64,000 nt of DNA, from the NCBI GenBank assembly GCA_022749755.1, contig CM040445.1, positions 9,507,182 through 9,571,181 on the forward strand, given 5' to 3'. The position numbers and the translations under genes are program-made. The notes under the pieces are model-generated. The model did no database searches, was not told where the DNA came from, and was given only the letters and a program-made list of their open reading frames with translations. Position 1 is the first letter of the stretch, and every line of letters starts with the position of its first letter. Shown here in pieces: positions 46,775 through 59,639 of the stretch. This stretch comes from Azadirachta indica. Its lineage: Eukaryota; Streptophyta; Magnoliopsida; Sapindales; Meliaceae.

Positions 46775-48299
46775 TTCTCCCCTTCTTGACAAAAATTTGT
46801 CCTCAAATCTTGTGTAGTAAGAATCGAACAAAGAAGGAACAAATGCCACCCAATTTTTTGTTTTTTGTCTCTCTTTTTTCTCATGAACTAGAAATAAGAA
46901 ATATGAATTTTAAAACAAATTAGCAAGTAAAACATATAATTTGAATTAAACTAGTTAAGGGAGAATTAGGTCACTTTTTTTTTTTGTATTTTCAGAGTTC
47001 TAATTAGGGAAGTAAGGACCAATAAAGTAAATAAAGAATAATCCAAATTTGCCTTGGAACCAAAGTTATGATACCAACCTGATGCGAACCTTGCTAATAA
47101 CGTAACAAAACCCAATACCAAATGTGATATTGAAACTTGCCAATGATGTGACAAACTCCAAAACCAATGTAATATTAAACCTTGTTAATGATGTGACAAA
47201 AACCTAATACCAAATATGATATAATCTCAAGATTTTCAATACGCAAGTTTGTTCAATCTTGACCCATTATTTAGCAGGATAAGAACCAAGAATTATGATT
47301 GTTTGAAGACACCAAATCAAAAATATCAAGAACCACTCAAGAATCAAAGTGATAACTCTACTTGTTTTGAATGCCATAAAAATAAATTTGATAAGTTCAA
47401 GAGTCTTTTCAAGAATTGAAAGAAGAATACAATAATTCACTCTTATTAAAATAACAATGTTCTTGATTGTAAAACAATGGTAGCCCTATATATATAGGCT
47501 AATAAAAATCCTAAATTTAATAGAGATAGAAATCTAAAATTAAGTGAGAATAAAAGTCTTAACTTAAGTAGGAATAAATCTTAAATTAGGAAACTAATTC
47601 TAATATAATTAAGAAATATAAAAAATAAACTAGGAAACTAATTCTATATAGAACAAAAAATTTTCAAAAGCTCAAATTATTCATACGGCATTAGGATTTA
47701 GTATCACAGGGCTATTTTATTCCTCTTCCTACAGCCCATTTGAATCCTTATCATACATTCAGCCTATCTCTTATACCTTGACTTGCTAGGAAAGCTTAAT
47801 GAATCATGTGAATGCTGCTTTTGAGTCCTTCCAAGCCCATATGAAAGTTCTTCCTCTTGCACACCTGGTTGTGCAACTTCGTTTATATCATTATGAATGT
47901 TGCCTTTGAGTCTCTCCTACCCACATAAGATTTCTCCCTCTTGTATGCAAGGTTTTGCAACTTTGTTTGCATCACGTGAATTAAAGATTCAAGTGAGTCA
48001 AATAACAAGTCCTATGGGAGAAAGGGAACAAGGCAAACTTCCAAGCGAACCACAAGTCAATCCTAGACCACTATAAGAAGTAAAGGCCATCACAACTTTG
48101 AGAAGTGGTAAAGTGATAGACGACAGGGTTGAGGTTAATGAATTAAGTGAAATTTTTTATTTTGGGAAATCAAGAAATTCAAGTAAAAGGTAGCAAGTTG
48201 GTGAGGAAATAAAAGTCAGCAACCTATGAGTAAGCAACACGCATTGGAGAAGGTAGCAAGAGAGAAGTTCATTTTGTACTTCTGGACCACTACCATAAG

Positions 48300-48965
48300 T
48301 GCCAGCACCACCTTTTCCTAATAGGTTGGTAAAGTAAAAGAAAGATTTTCATGAGGATGCAATATTGGAGCAATACAAAAAGGTGGCCATCAATATCCTA
48401 TTTGATCTAGGAGAATGTTTCAAGGAACATGAAAAGATGGTGGTAAGTGAAGAAGTCAACGATTCTATAACAAAAGTTTGCACTGAAACTCAAAGATCCA
48501 AGGAAGTTCATTATTTCTTGTGTTGTAGGAGATAAAGTTTTCAATGGGTGTTTGGTTGATTTAGGTGCTTCGACTAACTTAATGTCTTATTTTGTTTTTA
48601 TAGCACTTAATCTTAGTGAACTAAAGCCTACAGCCATGGTCATTCAACTCATAGACAAATTGGTTAAGTATCCAATTGGAGTACTTAAAGATGTGCCCAT
48701 CAAAGTCGAGGATCTTGTGTTGCATGCAGATTTTATGGTGATGGAGGTTGAAAATGAAGTTAGAGGAGATGATTTGACCATCATTCTAGGAAGAACATTC
48801 ATGGCAACTGCAGAAGCAAAAATTGATGTCAAGGTGAGTACACTCTTTATTAATGTACTTTGTGAAAGAAGGGACTTTAAGGTGTTTGATGCATTAAAAT
48901 TGCCAAGTGATGGAGGTGAATGCTATTTTGTGGGTCTAATGATGATGGAGTTCAAGCTTCCTTAG
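48300..48965 (+). pseudogene. P1 aspartic protease region
   Basis: The frame from 48552 contains VDLGASTNLMSYFVF (active-site DLGAS), LKPTAMVIQLIDKLVKYPIG, VLHADFMVMEVE and IILGRTFMATAEAKIDV, the retropepsin-like fold of Athila/Tat polyproteins. The catalytic aspartate and the ILGRxF motif are kept. Upstream gag-protease sequence is frameshifted and the frame stops at 48965, before any RT. Confidence 0.85.
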
Positions 48966-49139
48966 AATGACGTAGCACCAGAACATCTTTACAGAGCCAC
49001 AAATGATATGTTTTCCCAAATATTGCACATTCATACAAGATTAGCATGATATATATCTCATTTGATCTGGGAGAAAGTTTTGATGCGCATGGTGTTCACT
49101 TTAACCTACATTTGAACATGATTAAAGGAGTGCAATGAA

Positions 49140-49450
49140 TGGGACTTACTTAGGAGATAAAAAGGCTCGTCTAACTAAAGATATTAAACTTAGTGCTGCT
49201 TGGAAGACAACCCATGCTTCTGAAGAAAGAAAAAATAAAAAGGAAGAGAGGTTGAATCAGTCTTGCTTCAACCTAAAGCTTTGGTTTTGTGTATCCAAAT
49301 TAGGAGTCTTCTTGTCCTTGTTCCCTTATTTTATTTGCTTCAAAAGTAGTTTTATTTACCTTACTTTAATTTAATCATTGCATAATATTTGATTGACAAT
49401 TATTGAGGACAACGTTAGATTTAAATTTGGGGGCGGGGTTTGAAGATATT
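49140..49450 (+). other. P1 conserved 3' region downstream of pol
   Basis: The words GATATTAAACTTAGTGCTGC / TTGGAAGACAACCCATG (49171-49215) and TGAGGACAACGTTAGATTTAAATTTGGGGG (about 49404-49433, in part) correspond to the conserved TGGGAGGCAACCCA and GAGGACAATG...TTGGGGG signals after pol in Athila/Tat elements. The latter contains a purine-rich GGGGGCGGGG run. Confidence 0.6.
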
Positions 49451-50095
49451 AGTTTAGTTACTAGTCTTTTTAAGCTTTGACAGCTAAAAGCATTTCATTT
49501 TAGTCTTTTAAGTCCTTCCATGCTAAATGACAACACGCTCAATTTGGAATTCATGAGTTATTAAGCAAAGATTGTGATTTTGTCTTTGTTTCTAACTCTA
49601 TTTTGTTAGTTATACTTTGTAATTATATGCATTTTATGCCATGATTTATTTGAGTTTTGATTTGATGAATTCACGTGGTTAAAGAATAATATGCAAGATA
49701 ATGTAGACTTATATAACCGTATTTGTGAGCTTTTGATCCCTTAGCCTTCATTTTCAAATGTTATATGTTGATTCTATATTTTTCTTGTCATCTTTCCATT
49801 CTAATGATCTCATTATATTTGACTTGACTAATTAACTTGATTATTCATTCTTTGAATATCTTATGGATTATATGATGCATAAAAAATGATTCTAGGCCAT
49901 GTTTAAATCATTTGAGCCTTTTTAGCCTACCATTTACACATTCCTCCATAGTTAACCACTTTGAAGTTCAAATTAATATCTTTCTTTCACAAACCCAACA
50001 ATGATCAAACCCGATAATTGAAATTACTATCTTTATCCTTATGAGCTATCTTAGATTTGCAATGACGATATCTTTATATTTGATATGTTCATTAA

Positions 50096-52494
50096 TTCAT
50101 ATATTTTTATATTTTATATTTCCTAATCTTAGCAGTTAGTTCTGGTTTTGATGCAAACAAAGTTGCGCAACCACATAAATAAGAGGAGAAACTTACACAT
50201 AAGACTGGAGACAGTCAATTGCAACATCTATATGATTCGTTAAGCTGCCGAGTGGATTGATTACAAGAGTTAGAGTTAAAATATTGGAAGGTATCTTAAA
50301 TAGACTAATTAAAAATATGTGTGATTTAAATACAATTCAAGATATACGTCTTGAAGAAATAGCCTCAGTGAACATCATTCAAGCGATCGAAGTTCAAGAA
50401 AACTAATATGAAAATGTTCAAAAATTATAGTCCATTTATGTAATTTTTAAGAATTTTAAAATGATGTAATCACTTACATCATACACATACAACGTCATTG
50501 CTTATGTTTTTATGTTTGAAATTTGTAATTTTAAAAATCATAAAGTTTGTATTTATTTTATTAAATTGTTAAGTAGGATTGTTGGCCTAACTTTTGACAT
50601 TTTCCCTTTATATTTGCCTATAAAAAGACTTATTTTTTAAATGAAACAAACAATTTTGAGTGTTAATTTATTTCTTACAAGTTCTTATTCTTGAACTCTT
50701 CAAGTTTAATTTCTGGTCGCGTTCAAAACAACCAAACTTATTATCTAGATTTTTAAGTGTTTTCTTAAGGATTTTGGTGTGGTGTTTGAATAAATCATAA
50801 TCTTGGTTCTTATCTAGATAGGTATCGGGTCAAAACTCAATAAACTTGTGTCTTGGAAAAATCTTGGGGTTCATTACTACATTCGGTGTTGGGTTTCGTC
50901 ACGTTATTAGCGAGGTTCATATCAAGTTTGTTTTGATCTTTTAATCATAGTCTTGTGTTTTTTAGGCGTTCAAGAGCAAAGTCTATAATCAAGCTTAATC
51001 AAAGGGAAATTAAACATTTCGAGATTGAAGTGTTTTGATGAAGAGATATTAAAATAAGCACAAGCGTGCATCCATAAGCCTTTTCGATGATGTCAAGCTA
51101 AAGGAACAAAAATTGACGTGCTAAGTATGCTGTATTAAAATAGTCATAACTTTATTTACAAAATTTGAGAGCGTGTTCCCTTTATTACGTTAGAAAGTAG
51201 ACATCAAGAGCTTGAATTTGATATGACATCGAAATAGGTATAGTGTGGCCACACCATGCCCTATGTTTTTTTTATCTGCTTCAAGAACAAAGAAGCATCA
51301 AGGGTGAGGTAGCAAGAGTGGCACGGCTGTGCAACCAGGGCGCATGGTAGTGCCATACCTTCTCCGACTTCCACGTGGCAGTGCTAAGCACTGCACGCCC
51401 ACTCCCCCTTTGAGTCAAATGATGTCTTTGGATTGTTTTAAGCCCTTGGATCTTCTTTGGATGGTTAGATTTATGTATTATCTAGGTTTTCATATTTTTC
51501 TAAGGTCGGGCACCCTTATATAAAAGGAAGAATGGGTTTTTAACAATTTGGAGAAGATTAGGAAGTATTTTAGTAAAAGGACTTTGCCCTTTACAAGAGG
51601 ATCACAAGTTCAAGGTGGAGATTGAAGACTAATTACTTCTATTTCTCTTTCTCATGTTTTTTACTTGTGATTTTGAGTTTTTGATCATGTATTTGAGTAA
51701 CTAAACTTCTTAGTTAGGGAGAAAGGACGAAACCTTGATTGTTTATATTTATGAATATTTGTTGATTATAGATTAATTGGAATTTGGTGAAGTAATGATC
51801 ATTTATATTGTGTGTATTGTTTATTGTTACTTAATTGAATAATTTAGGATTTGTAATTTTAATCATTACATGCTTCAATAATTTAGGAGTGCTAATTGGG
51901 ACTTTGAACTTGGTTCAATGATTTAGAAATGGCTGCCGGACATTGAATTAGTAATGCATTAATCAAATATAAGGACTACACCAATTTGAGGAACACACCA
52001 ATCCATTATCTTGTTTCTTATCATATAAATGAATTGTATTAGTAGGATAACCACACCAATTTTATTATTAATGCAATGTTTTCTTATTTTTATAACACCT
52101 AATGCATTTTTGGTATGTTAACAATAACCCACACCAAGCATTATCTTATGTTTTAGGATGGAAGAGTTATATCCCACACCAAGATTAACTCATAATCAAT
52201 GGAAAACTAATGCATGAACGCATTCAAAGTTGATGCATGAACACGTTTATTGCACGTAAGAAAACAATCACTGACCTAAGTTTCCATGACTTTCGAATCA
52301 CACTTAATACCCTAAATATGATAATCAATGGTGTATTCTTGAGCCCTAATAGCTAAACCTCCCTAATTTATTCCTTTTATCTACTTTGCCATTTTAATTC
52401 ATCAGTTTTTAGTTTATTTTAATTTTATATTATTCAAATCACCACTTTATTTCATTTAATCTAAGTTCTACATATTTCTTGACTTGTAGTTCTA
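50096..52494 (+). repeat. P1 3' LTR (contains an R2 solo LTR)
   Basis: It starts TGTTCATTAATTCATATAT and ends TTCTA before the duplicated CCTTT. Net length is about 1.6 kb after removing 50149-50934. A promoter-like CACCCTTATATAAAAGG lies at 51510-51526. Its end is shortened relative to the 5' LTR. Confidence 0.75.
50149..50934 (+). mobile_element. R2 solo LTR in the P1 3' LTR
   Basis: It starts TGATGCAAACAAAG and ends GGTTCATATCA. Flanks GGTTT and AGTTT match at four of five bases. The P1 LTR alignment (TTAGTTCT...TTTTGATCTTTTA) resumes directly after it. 786 bp. Confidence 0.75.
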
Positions 52495-52499
52495 CCTTT

Positions 52500-53900
52500 T
52501 CATAAATGCTTCTAAGGAATCCAATCATTGATTATGTCTCTCATGGTTTTCTTTGCTGATTTGAATAAAAGTGTTCGAGCTCTCCTCAAATGCTGGTCTT
52601 TTAGGTTGTTTAGGTGGTATGGTTTGGATTTCATGTCGAATTGGTCTTGAGTTTTGAGCATATGTTGGATGATTATTAGTTTTCTAAGAGAAATTCGGAT
52701 GATTTCTCCAACTTATATGTATTTGCAAAAGGATCATTTCTTGGCCTAGGTTGGTAAGACTCCATCAAAATAGCTTGTTCTTGTTCGTAACTTATACAAG
52801 AATCACAATACGAAGAATAAGTGTTAGCATTATGCCTGTAAATGCCATGAATTCCACATACCTTATGATTGGCTGGTTATTGGCTATGAGGACTTTGACT
52901 TGCTTAATTAATTCAGCAAGTTGCATTGCCATTTCATTGTTAGAGCTCAAGTCGCGCACTCCAACTCTTCTTCCTCTCACACTTTTTTGCTGGGAATTAC
53001 CACAAAATATCTTATATAGTTTATATGTCTCTTTAGCAGTCTTTTCTCCTATAGCACCACCAGCGACATTATCAACACTATATTGACACTATTGCGAAAA
53101 TCCATCATAGAAAAATTGTTTTGTAGCTGCAGCAGAGAGTGATGTTGAGGACATTGGGTAAGAAGCATTATAAATCTATCCTATGGCTCATGGAAAGGCT
53201 CCCCTTCAATTTGAGAAAAAATAGCAATCTTAGACCTGAACTCAGTTGTCTTTTGGTGAGAGTAGAATTTTACCATAAATTTGTTGTAAATCGCTTACCA
53301 TGTAGTTAAAGATCTTAATGGAAGAGTCATTAACCAAGCTTTAGCTCTATCTTTTAGTGTGGGGAAAGCATCTCATCCTAAGTTGATCTTCGGTTAATCT
53401 TTGTGAAGGAAAAGTTTTCATTGTCACACAAAAGTCCTTAATAAAAATCACAAGGGCCTCATTAGAAATTCCATAAAAGAAGGGAAACATGAAATGATGT
53501 TTGTTGTTTATCTCTTAATTGCGTGCTGCATCCTGCAATTGTATGTAAGAAATTGAAGTGCTAATGATCGGCCTTACATACTCCTTTATCACCTTTTGTC
53601 TTTCATCTACTTCCATTCTTTGAGGCTCCATGCTTACTGGTTCATCAACAATCTCTTTATCTTCTGCAAAATGTAACTAATGTTCTTCAACTAGTTGTCT
53701 TAAATTCTCCCTTATTCTTTGGACATTGTCCGTTTTCTCCCTAAGATCTCTCTTTAGGGATATGTCCCGTGTATACACCTAATGAATGAAAAAAAAAAAT
53801 TATGCTACAAAGAAACAAAATAGAATAACAATTAAAAAAGAAAAACAAAATAAAAATCAGAACAAACGAAACACTCAAAACAAATAAATTAGCAACGAAG
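52500..53900 (-). pseudogene. M1 gag, decayed
   Basis: Minus-strand fragments such as TEDQLRMRCFPH, SLSAAATKQFFYDGFSQ, VDNVAGGAIGEKTAKETYKI and MAMQLAELIKQVKVLIANN match the Athila-type gag order (EDQIKLRAFPF, FYEGL, AASGGAL-KTPEEA, then a Q/L-rich stretch). Stops and frameshifts are frequent. The frame ends at the P1 insertion point. Confidence 0.75.
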
Positions 53901-53929
53901 AAACCAATTATAGAATTCAAACACCAACT

Positions 53930-53950
53930 CCCCAACACTAGCACCAAAAA
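53930..53950 (-). other. Decayed tRNA-Asp-type primer-binding site of M1
   Basis: The minus strand reads TTTTTGGTGCTAGTGTTGGG, a diverged form of TTTTTGGCGCCGTTGCCGGG, the site complementary to plant tRNA-Asp used by Athila and Tat elements. It directly follows the LTR end CATATCAAG. Confidence 0.65.
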
Positions 53951-53952
53951 CT

Positions 53953-55192
53953 TGATATGCAAATTTTAAATACTCGCGAGTGCGCAAATTTTTAATGGCT
54001 AATAACAAGTTCGCCCCAAGGTTGATCTCTCGCGGAATTATAGTGGTTTAAGTTTCTATTGTTTCCTTTTAATTACTCATAAATTAAATAAAACATAAAA
54101 GTCGTAAATACTTAATGTAATCAAAGGAAAATTTCAATTTATTTCGAATGAAGTGATTAATTAGCTAAATTAGAAGAATCTAAAGATAATGAAATTGTAT
54201 TGAATTCAATGAAATTAAATGGGAGTTGGCTAGCTATCTAATATGGCATTGAAATATTAAGTAAGTTAAACACATATTAAGCAATTTAGATTATTGACTT
54301 TTCTACTAATGCTAAAGAATTCTAATGGTCATTGTAATTCTCACCTACAATTAATTAAATATATTTTTGACGTGAGGCCTCTACCTAATTAATTATATTG
54401 TCACAAGGAAATTATTTAACCGTTTAAATCAAACTAAATCAATGGATTCAATTTAAATTTGTGTTCAAGAGAGTTTAATTAAGGTCAGATGATATTTTTA
54501 CCACCTTAATTCTCAATTAATTCAATCACAAATTACAGACAACAAGTCCACAATTCATAACGAAAATTATAAAGATCAATGAATAAGAAATAATATCAAA
54601 CTTCAATTAAACACATTTCATAAAAAATTCAATACCATTTCAATAGCAAAGCCAAACTCCCAGAATATATTTACACATCCATTATTAAATTCAAGACTAT
54701 GAATCTAAATCCAAAAGTTCTAAACATATTAGAAAATAAACAAACTTGAAAAGAAAGTTTCCCTTTTTGCATTAGATTTTGAAGATAATTAATCTTTCTC
54801 TTCAATCCTTTGGTGAAGATTACCAGAAGAAAGATGATAATTCTGCCTTGTAAGAATGTCCTCCTTTTCAATTTAGTAATATTTCCTTCAATTTCTGGTC
54901 TTTTCTTCCCTTTAAATCATAAAGTCCTTGCCTAAAATACGAAAATTTTGTTTCCCAACCAAACACTCCAAAAAGAATTCCCTCTTTGGCTAATTTGGTC
55001 AAAATGTTATTCAAAAATCACTCTCATCTGTCTTCTAATTGTCTCAATTCCAGCTAGATTTTTGACCTTTGAAACTTCAACATTTGTTTTCCTCCATGAG
55101 ATGTAGGTTTATCAAAAATATGAACCATGTTCAGCAAATAGGGCCTTCCATCTCTTGGGCTTGTTATTGGGATTTCTCCAACATTTCCTACA
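53953..55192 (-). repeat. 5' LTR of M1
   Basis: On the minus strand it starts TGTAGGAAATG and ends TTTGCATATCA, next to the primer-binding site. The part 53953-54900 aligns in the same orientation with 30902-31836. It includes a TCTTCAATCCTTTGGTGAAG word present in both. Confidence 0.75.
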
Positions 55193-56943
55193 AATAATAA
55201 AAAGAAAGTTAACGTAATAACATTCTAAGATAAAATTCATGAATAAAGAAAAAAATATAACAAAATATTAAGACAACTATTGATTTATTAGTTTACTGCT
55301 ACAAATTAAAGATTGTGATTTCCAAACCTAGATTGTCTCAAGTAATAAAAGTTTGGAAGTTTAAGTGTCGATTCATAGGGAATATGTTATATAAAATACG
55401 TAAGTCTAATGGTCCAAATATTATAGAAGTAGAGTTGATTGTTGAATGTAAATTTAATATTATTTACTATTAGGACATTAGGGATTCATTTTGTTGATAA
55501 TTATAGAAATCATTCCTTATTCATTTTTCTAACTGAATTACGAATGACTTAACAGATGATCTCAATTAGAAGGTAAATATATTTACATACATCACAATAC
55601 CTGTCTGAAAAAAAGATAATAAAATAAAAGATTAACCATTCAATTTATTTGTGAAAACTATAACAAACCTTATTTTTGATTTGTAAAAAATGTGAAAGTA
55701 TTTATTATACCTTTTATGAACAATGAATCAAGCTTCCTAACGAATAAAAACACTTTTAAGAAATAGATTTCACTTAAATGAAAAGATTTTGCATTGAAAC
55801 ACAACTTAAAATAATCAAAAAATAATATTATAAAATCAACAAAACTTTACCCTTAGCCTTAATTATAAATTTAGAAAGATATTATTTAAATAATACCAAA
55901 ATTACAAAGGGTGAAAAATTAGAAAAGAAGATGTCCTAGATAACTTTTACTACTTCCTTTATATAGGCATAACAAGCGATACTTTATATATATGAACACA
56001 AGTTGCAAACTTTCTACTTAATCGTTCTCTATCAACTTGAAGCACATTTTGGACCATTGAATTCGCTAAATTTATTGAAGCTATCTTCTTCAAGATTGTA
56101 GGCACCTTCATTCCAATGGTTAAATTTCAACTGATTTGATTATGTATAGTTTGAGTTATGTTGAAAAGGAGCAAACGTATTAAGTATGGGTTTTTCCACC
56201 GATTTTTTAAAATGACAGCTATTTTTAACAAAAAAGGACTCTAAATTTGCACAAGTGTAAAACATAAAAATTGTAGATCTATTTGCAACTTTCCAAAACA
56301 TCCAACTGTTTGATTTTTGGATATGTAAATGGGAAGATACGACCTAAATACAAAACCATGTTAGGCTAGCCCTAAGCTCTAGTTGAGTTTTGTTGAAGCT
56401 CAATTTTGACCTAATAGATGCTTGAACTGGTTTTGACCTTTGGTCTGCACTTTTGTGAAAGAATGAGTCTATGTTCTTGTAACTCAAGAATCATATCAAA
56501 TGATATTTTGAATTAAAAGATATGTTCATTTTATGAAACCTATGCAAAACCAATTATTAAGTCCAATTCTTATTTTATAATGTAGTATAAAGGAAAATGT
56601 TTATTTTAAGGACGTTAATGACATTCTTAATTGAAAAACTATAATATTTCTTTTGATAAACCTATACTGTTAAACATTTGTCACACCTAAACCAACATAT
56701 TACTACTCCCTTCTAAGCAATATTATTTAGAGTTAATTTATAAAATTCACATTCAAAGTAATCATCATTCTTTTTCTTTTGATCTTCTCAAAATAAACAA
56801 AACCTCATTTAAAATTTTGTTGTATATGTGCCAAATACTTATTAGTCAAGCTATTAATAAACCTTTTTTTTGTGGTCTTTGTAACTAATACATACTTATG
56901 GAACTTAATTGGGACCAAACAAAAATGGTTCTAAACTCTTTCA

Positions 56944-57040
56944 AGGTAAACTTTTTTAGTTAAAGATTATTTCTATCAAGATAAACTTCTTTGGGTAAAG
57001 ATTATTTCTATCAAGATAAATTTCTTTGGGTAAAATTATT
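56944..57040. repeat. Short tandem repeat, unit about 38 bp, nearly three copies
   Basis: The word TCAAGATAAACTTCTTTGGG plus TAAAGATTATTTCTA recurs with few changes within M0's non-coding 3' part. Confidence 0.8.
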
Positions 57041-57429
57041 TCTATCTCCTTTTTTTATTTATTTTTAGCTTTTTTGTTCGTATCATAATCTTAACTCATA
57101 TAGCGAGCTTTCTACCAATAACTTCGAGATTAGTTGGCCTTAGGGTATTAGGTGTTGAAACACCCATTCAGACTTAATTACTTGAGTTAAGTTCATGAAA
57201 TTATATATACCTTATTCATACCAAAACTTTACCATTTTACACAACATTCATTGTTGATTAGGTAAGAAGCTCGTTACTAAGTAAAAGCTTTGGTTATAAT
57301 TATTTAATTATTCTTTTCTTTTTGTCCTTTTTTCAAAGATTTTTCTTACCCTTAGTTGCTACATTTAACAAACAAAAGAACTCAATATTACAAAATTCAA
57401 ATATGTCATCTACAATAATGTATTAAAGT

Positions 57430-57450
57430 ATGTGTGTGTGTGTGTGTGTG
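57430..57450. repeat. (TG)n microsatellite
   Basis: About ten TG units (ATGTGTGTG...GAAAG) lie in AT-rich non-coding sequence. Confidence 0.85.
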
Positions 57451-59639
57451 AAAGATAATTTATGAATACTTACTAAATAAGTATATGAACAGAATTTGTT
57501 ATGTGATGATATGAGCGCTTATAGATTTGATCAATTCAAAAAGAAGTGAATGATAAAACCTTTGTTATTAAATTCAAAAAATTTAAAACCAAATGGTAAT
57601 GCAAACATCTGCTATAATGTGTCTCAAGAGTAAACTTACTCCCTATTCTACCATTCTTAAAGGTTAAAAATATAAAGGTTTTTTCTTTTTAGTGAGAAAT
57701 AAAAATGACTACTTATGTCAACTATACTCCCCCAACCAGACGGCAACATTGTCTTGAATGTTTAAATGCAGAGAGATATAATAAAGAGAACATTACCTGA
57801 GATGATAGTTATTGAAAAAAAAGTAAAACTTGAAACAAACTTAAACAAAAATAACAAAATTTTATGAGTAGAAGTAAAAGATAAGAAAAGTTATAAATGA
57901 AACAACAAATCCAGTTTTCACTTTTTGATACTATTACTTGACCATTCTAATTAGACCATTGTTGGATTTGGTTCATAGACAAAGTTTTACAATTAATTGA
58001 TTAACTCATCAACAATTGAAGTAGAGATAAGGAGTTTGTAAGCTGTCTATAAAATGAAATTTTATTCTACAATGTGATCAAGAAAAAACAACTTGTTAAA
58101 GAAACCATTAACATTTAACAATTCTATGAGTTTTTGATAAATGGTCAGTTATGCCTAGAATGCAATTGAAAAATTTCCTCTAACGGCCCAAAACTATTTG
58201 GTAAGGCAATAAAAGCATCTATAAAATCAAGCATTTTAGCAATTCATTCGTGTATTTTTGAGACCGATAGTTCTTCTCCTACTATTTTGTCAGTGATGTT
58301 ACCTATAGATAAAGGCTTTGGTATGATACCTACGACTTTATTTTCTTTAACATGTACGGAAGTTAACATACACCCCATTAACCTAAAGCCACCTCCCCTA
58401 TATATTAGGTTAAGTTTTCACTCAGCTAGAACTCAACCAAGATTATCTGCTACTTTTACAAACTTTGTACCTTTTCCAGGGCTTGACTCACAGAAAACAA
58501 ACAGTTCTAAATTGATGAACAGAAGTTCCTTCCATTTTTGCAGTCTTTTAACCTTGTCAGTGAGTCAAATTATGCATGAAAATAGAGAAGTTAAGGTGTT
58601 GCATTTATACAACTTGAAAAGAAAATGCATTAATTAAACCAATAAAGGTAGACCAGCTATTGTCACAAAAGTTCGAATTTAAAAATATAAAAATGTCAAA
58701 AATAACAATTAATATTGGAATTTAAAGCATAAAAATTTCAACAATGACAACTGAAAATTAATATTTACAGACAGTTATGATTATGCCTCACATTTTCCTC
58801 TGGTTTTACGTCCAGTAATAGCCTAAACAACCTCTATAGTCAAGGATTGGCTTCCCATCAAATTTTTTTATAAATTGGCAAATAAGGTCTTTTAAAAGTT
58901 AGATTCTTAAGAGTATAACAATCACGTTAATTTTGAAATTATATGTACAAATTAAGAATTTCTCGTTGCACATTTCTACAAGGATGCGTCTCAAGAGTCA
59001 ATAGAATATTATTTAAAAACTCCTTACTCAGCCCATCCTTATGAATTGTATTTTTATCTTCTCTATTTGTAAGCACCATTCTTACAGAGCGACATTGCTT
59101 GTTAAAGATCCAGCTTGCACATTTATGGCAGACTTGTAACCTTTTTGGTCTTTTCTTTTTGGCAAAAGAGCTTTTACCTAACCGCATGGAATAAATGAAT
59201 TACAAAACTCACCTGTTAGTCGTACCGTTACTTCAATTATCCAACACACATCTTTAAGAATGCCTTTTTGCAGAAGCATTCATAACCTTTCACACCTAAC
59301 TTGGTACATTTTATTAGAATATTTCTAGAAAAAAAAGAAAAATATGTTTGCAAATTAGAAATATGTTATTCATTTGAAAAAGAGAAGAAAGAAAAAGAAA
59401 GAAAATAAGAGAGATTTTTTTTATTCGTTATTTTGGGCAATCGAAATAATTTACTTGAAGAGCCGCAAAGTAATGTTATCCACCACATGATTGGGAAAGC
59501 TGCTAAAAACAAACAAAAAAATTGACAAAGCAAAAGGAAGAACATACAAATAATAGCTCAAGAAAATAAGAAAATACATGCAAAGAAAGGAAAAGGATCA
59601 AATGTTATAAATAAGCTCATCCAACGTGGTAGATTATGG

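Larger units (their letters stand above)
45096..47974 (-). mobile_element. Minimal R2 element: two LTRs with about 300 bp between
   Basis: On the minus strand: 5' LTR 47974-47081, primer-binding-like TTGGTATCATAAC (about 47063-47078), roughly 300 bp interior, then AGGACAAATTTTTGTCAAGA and AGGGGAGAA, then the 3' LTR from 46774. The GAGGACAA...GGGGAGAATGAT signal at the 3' end is typical of Del/Tekay-type chromoviruses. It has no gag or pol. Flanks CGCAA and CGTGA match at three of five bases, differing by transitions. Confidence 0.65.
32756..52494 (+). mobile_element. P1: plus-strand Athila/Tat-like Ty3/gypsy element nested in M1
   Basis: A perfect 5-bp duplication CCTTT flanks it (32751-32755 and 52495-52499). 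Its 5' LTR starts TGTTTATTAATTCACATAT, and the same start occurs at 50096 in the 3' LTR. The interior holds the primer-binding site (43640), gag (43816-44720), protease (about 48300-48965) and the conserved 3' region (49140-49440). RT and integrase are missing. Later insertions are an inverted LTR piece with a Copia element, a plastid fragment, an R2 minimal element and an R2 solo LTR. Confidence 0.75.
30902..55192 (-). mobile_element. M1: minus-strand Athila/Tat-like Ty3/gypsy element split by P1
   Basis: The 5' LTR is at 53953-55192 and the primer-binding site at 53930-53950. Gag lies at 52500-53900 and the gag-protease part at 31837-32750. The 3' LTR is 30902-31836 and is shortened at its start. 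Gag breaks off at 52495 and the gag-protease region resumes at 32755, the positions where P1 inserted. Flanks CATAA (30897-30901) and AATAA (55193-55197) match at four of five bases. RT, RNase H and integrase are missing, so a deletion joined protease to the 3' LTR. Confidence 0.7.
55193..59639 (-). mobile_element. 3' part of M0, unresolved LTR and untranslated region
   Basis: No coding motifs. At 57727-57765 the minus strand reads CATTCAAGACAATGTTGC and TGGTTGGGGGAG, the conserved GACAATG...TTGGGGG signal after integrase. Sequence around 55340-55385 resembles LTR-end sequence of Tat elements (AAGTGTCGATTCATAGGGAA). LTR limits could not be set because no second copy is in the window. Confidence 0.5.

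Noticed and set aside
48644..48832. Minus-strand ORF over the protease
   Set aside because: Antisense shadow of the P1 protease, which has clear family motifs.
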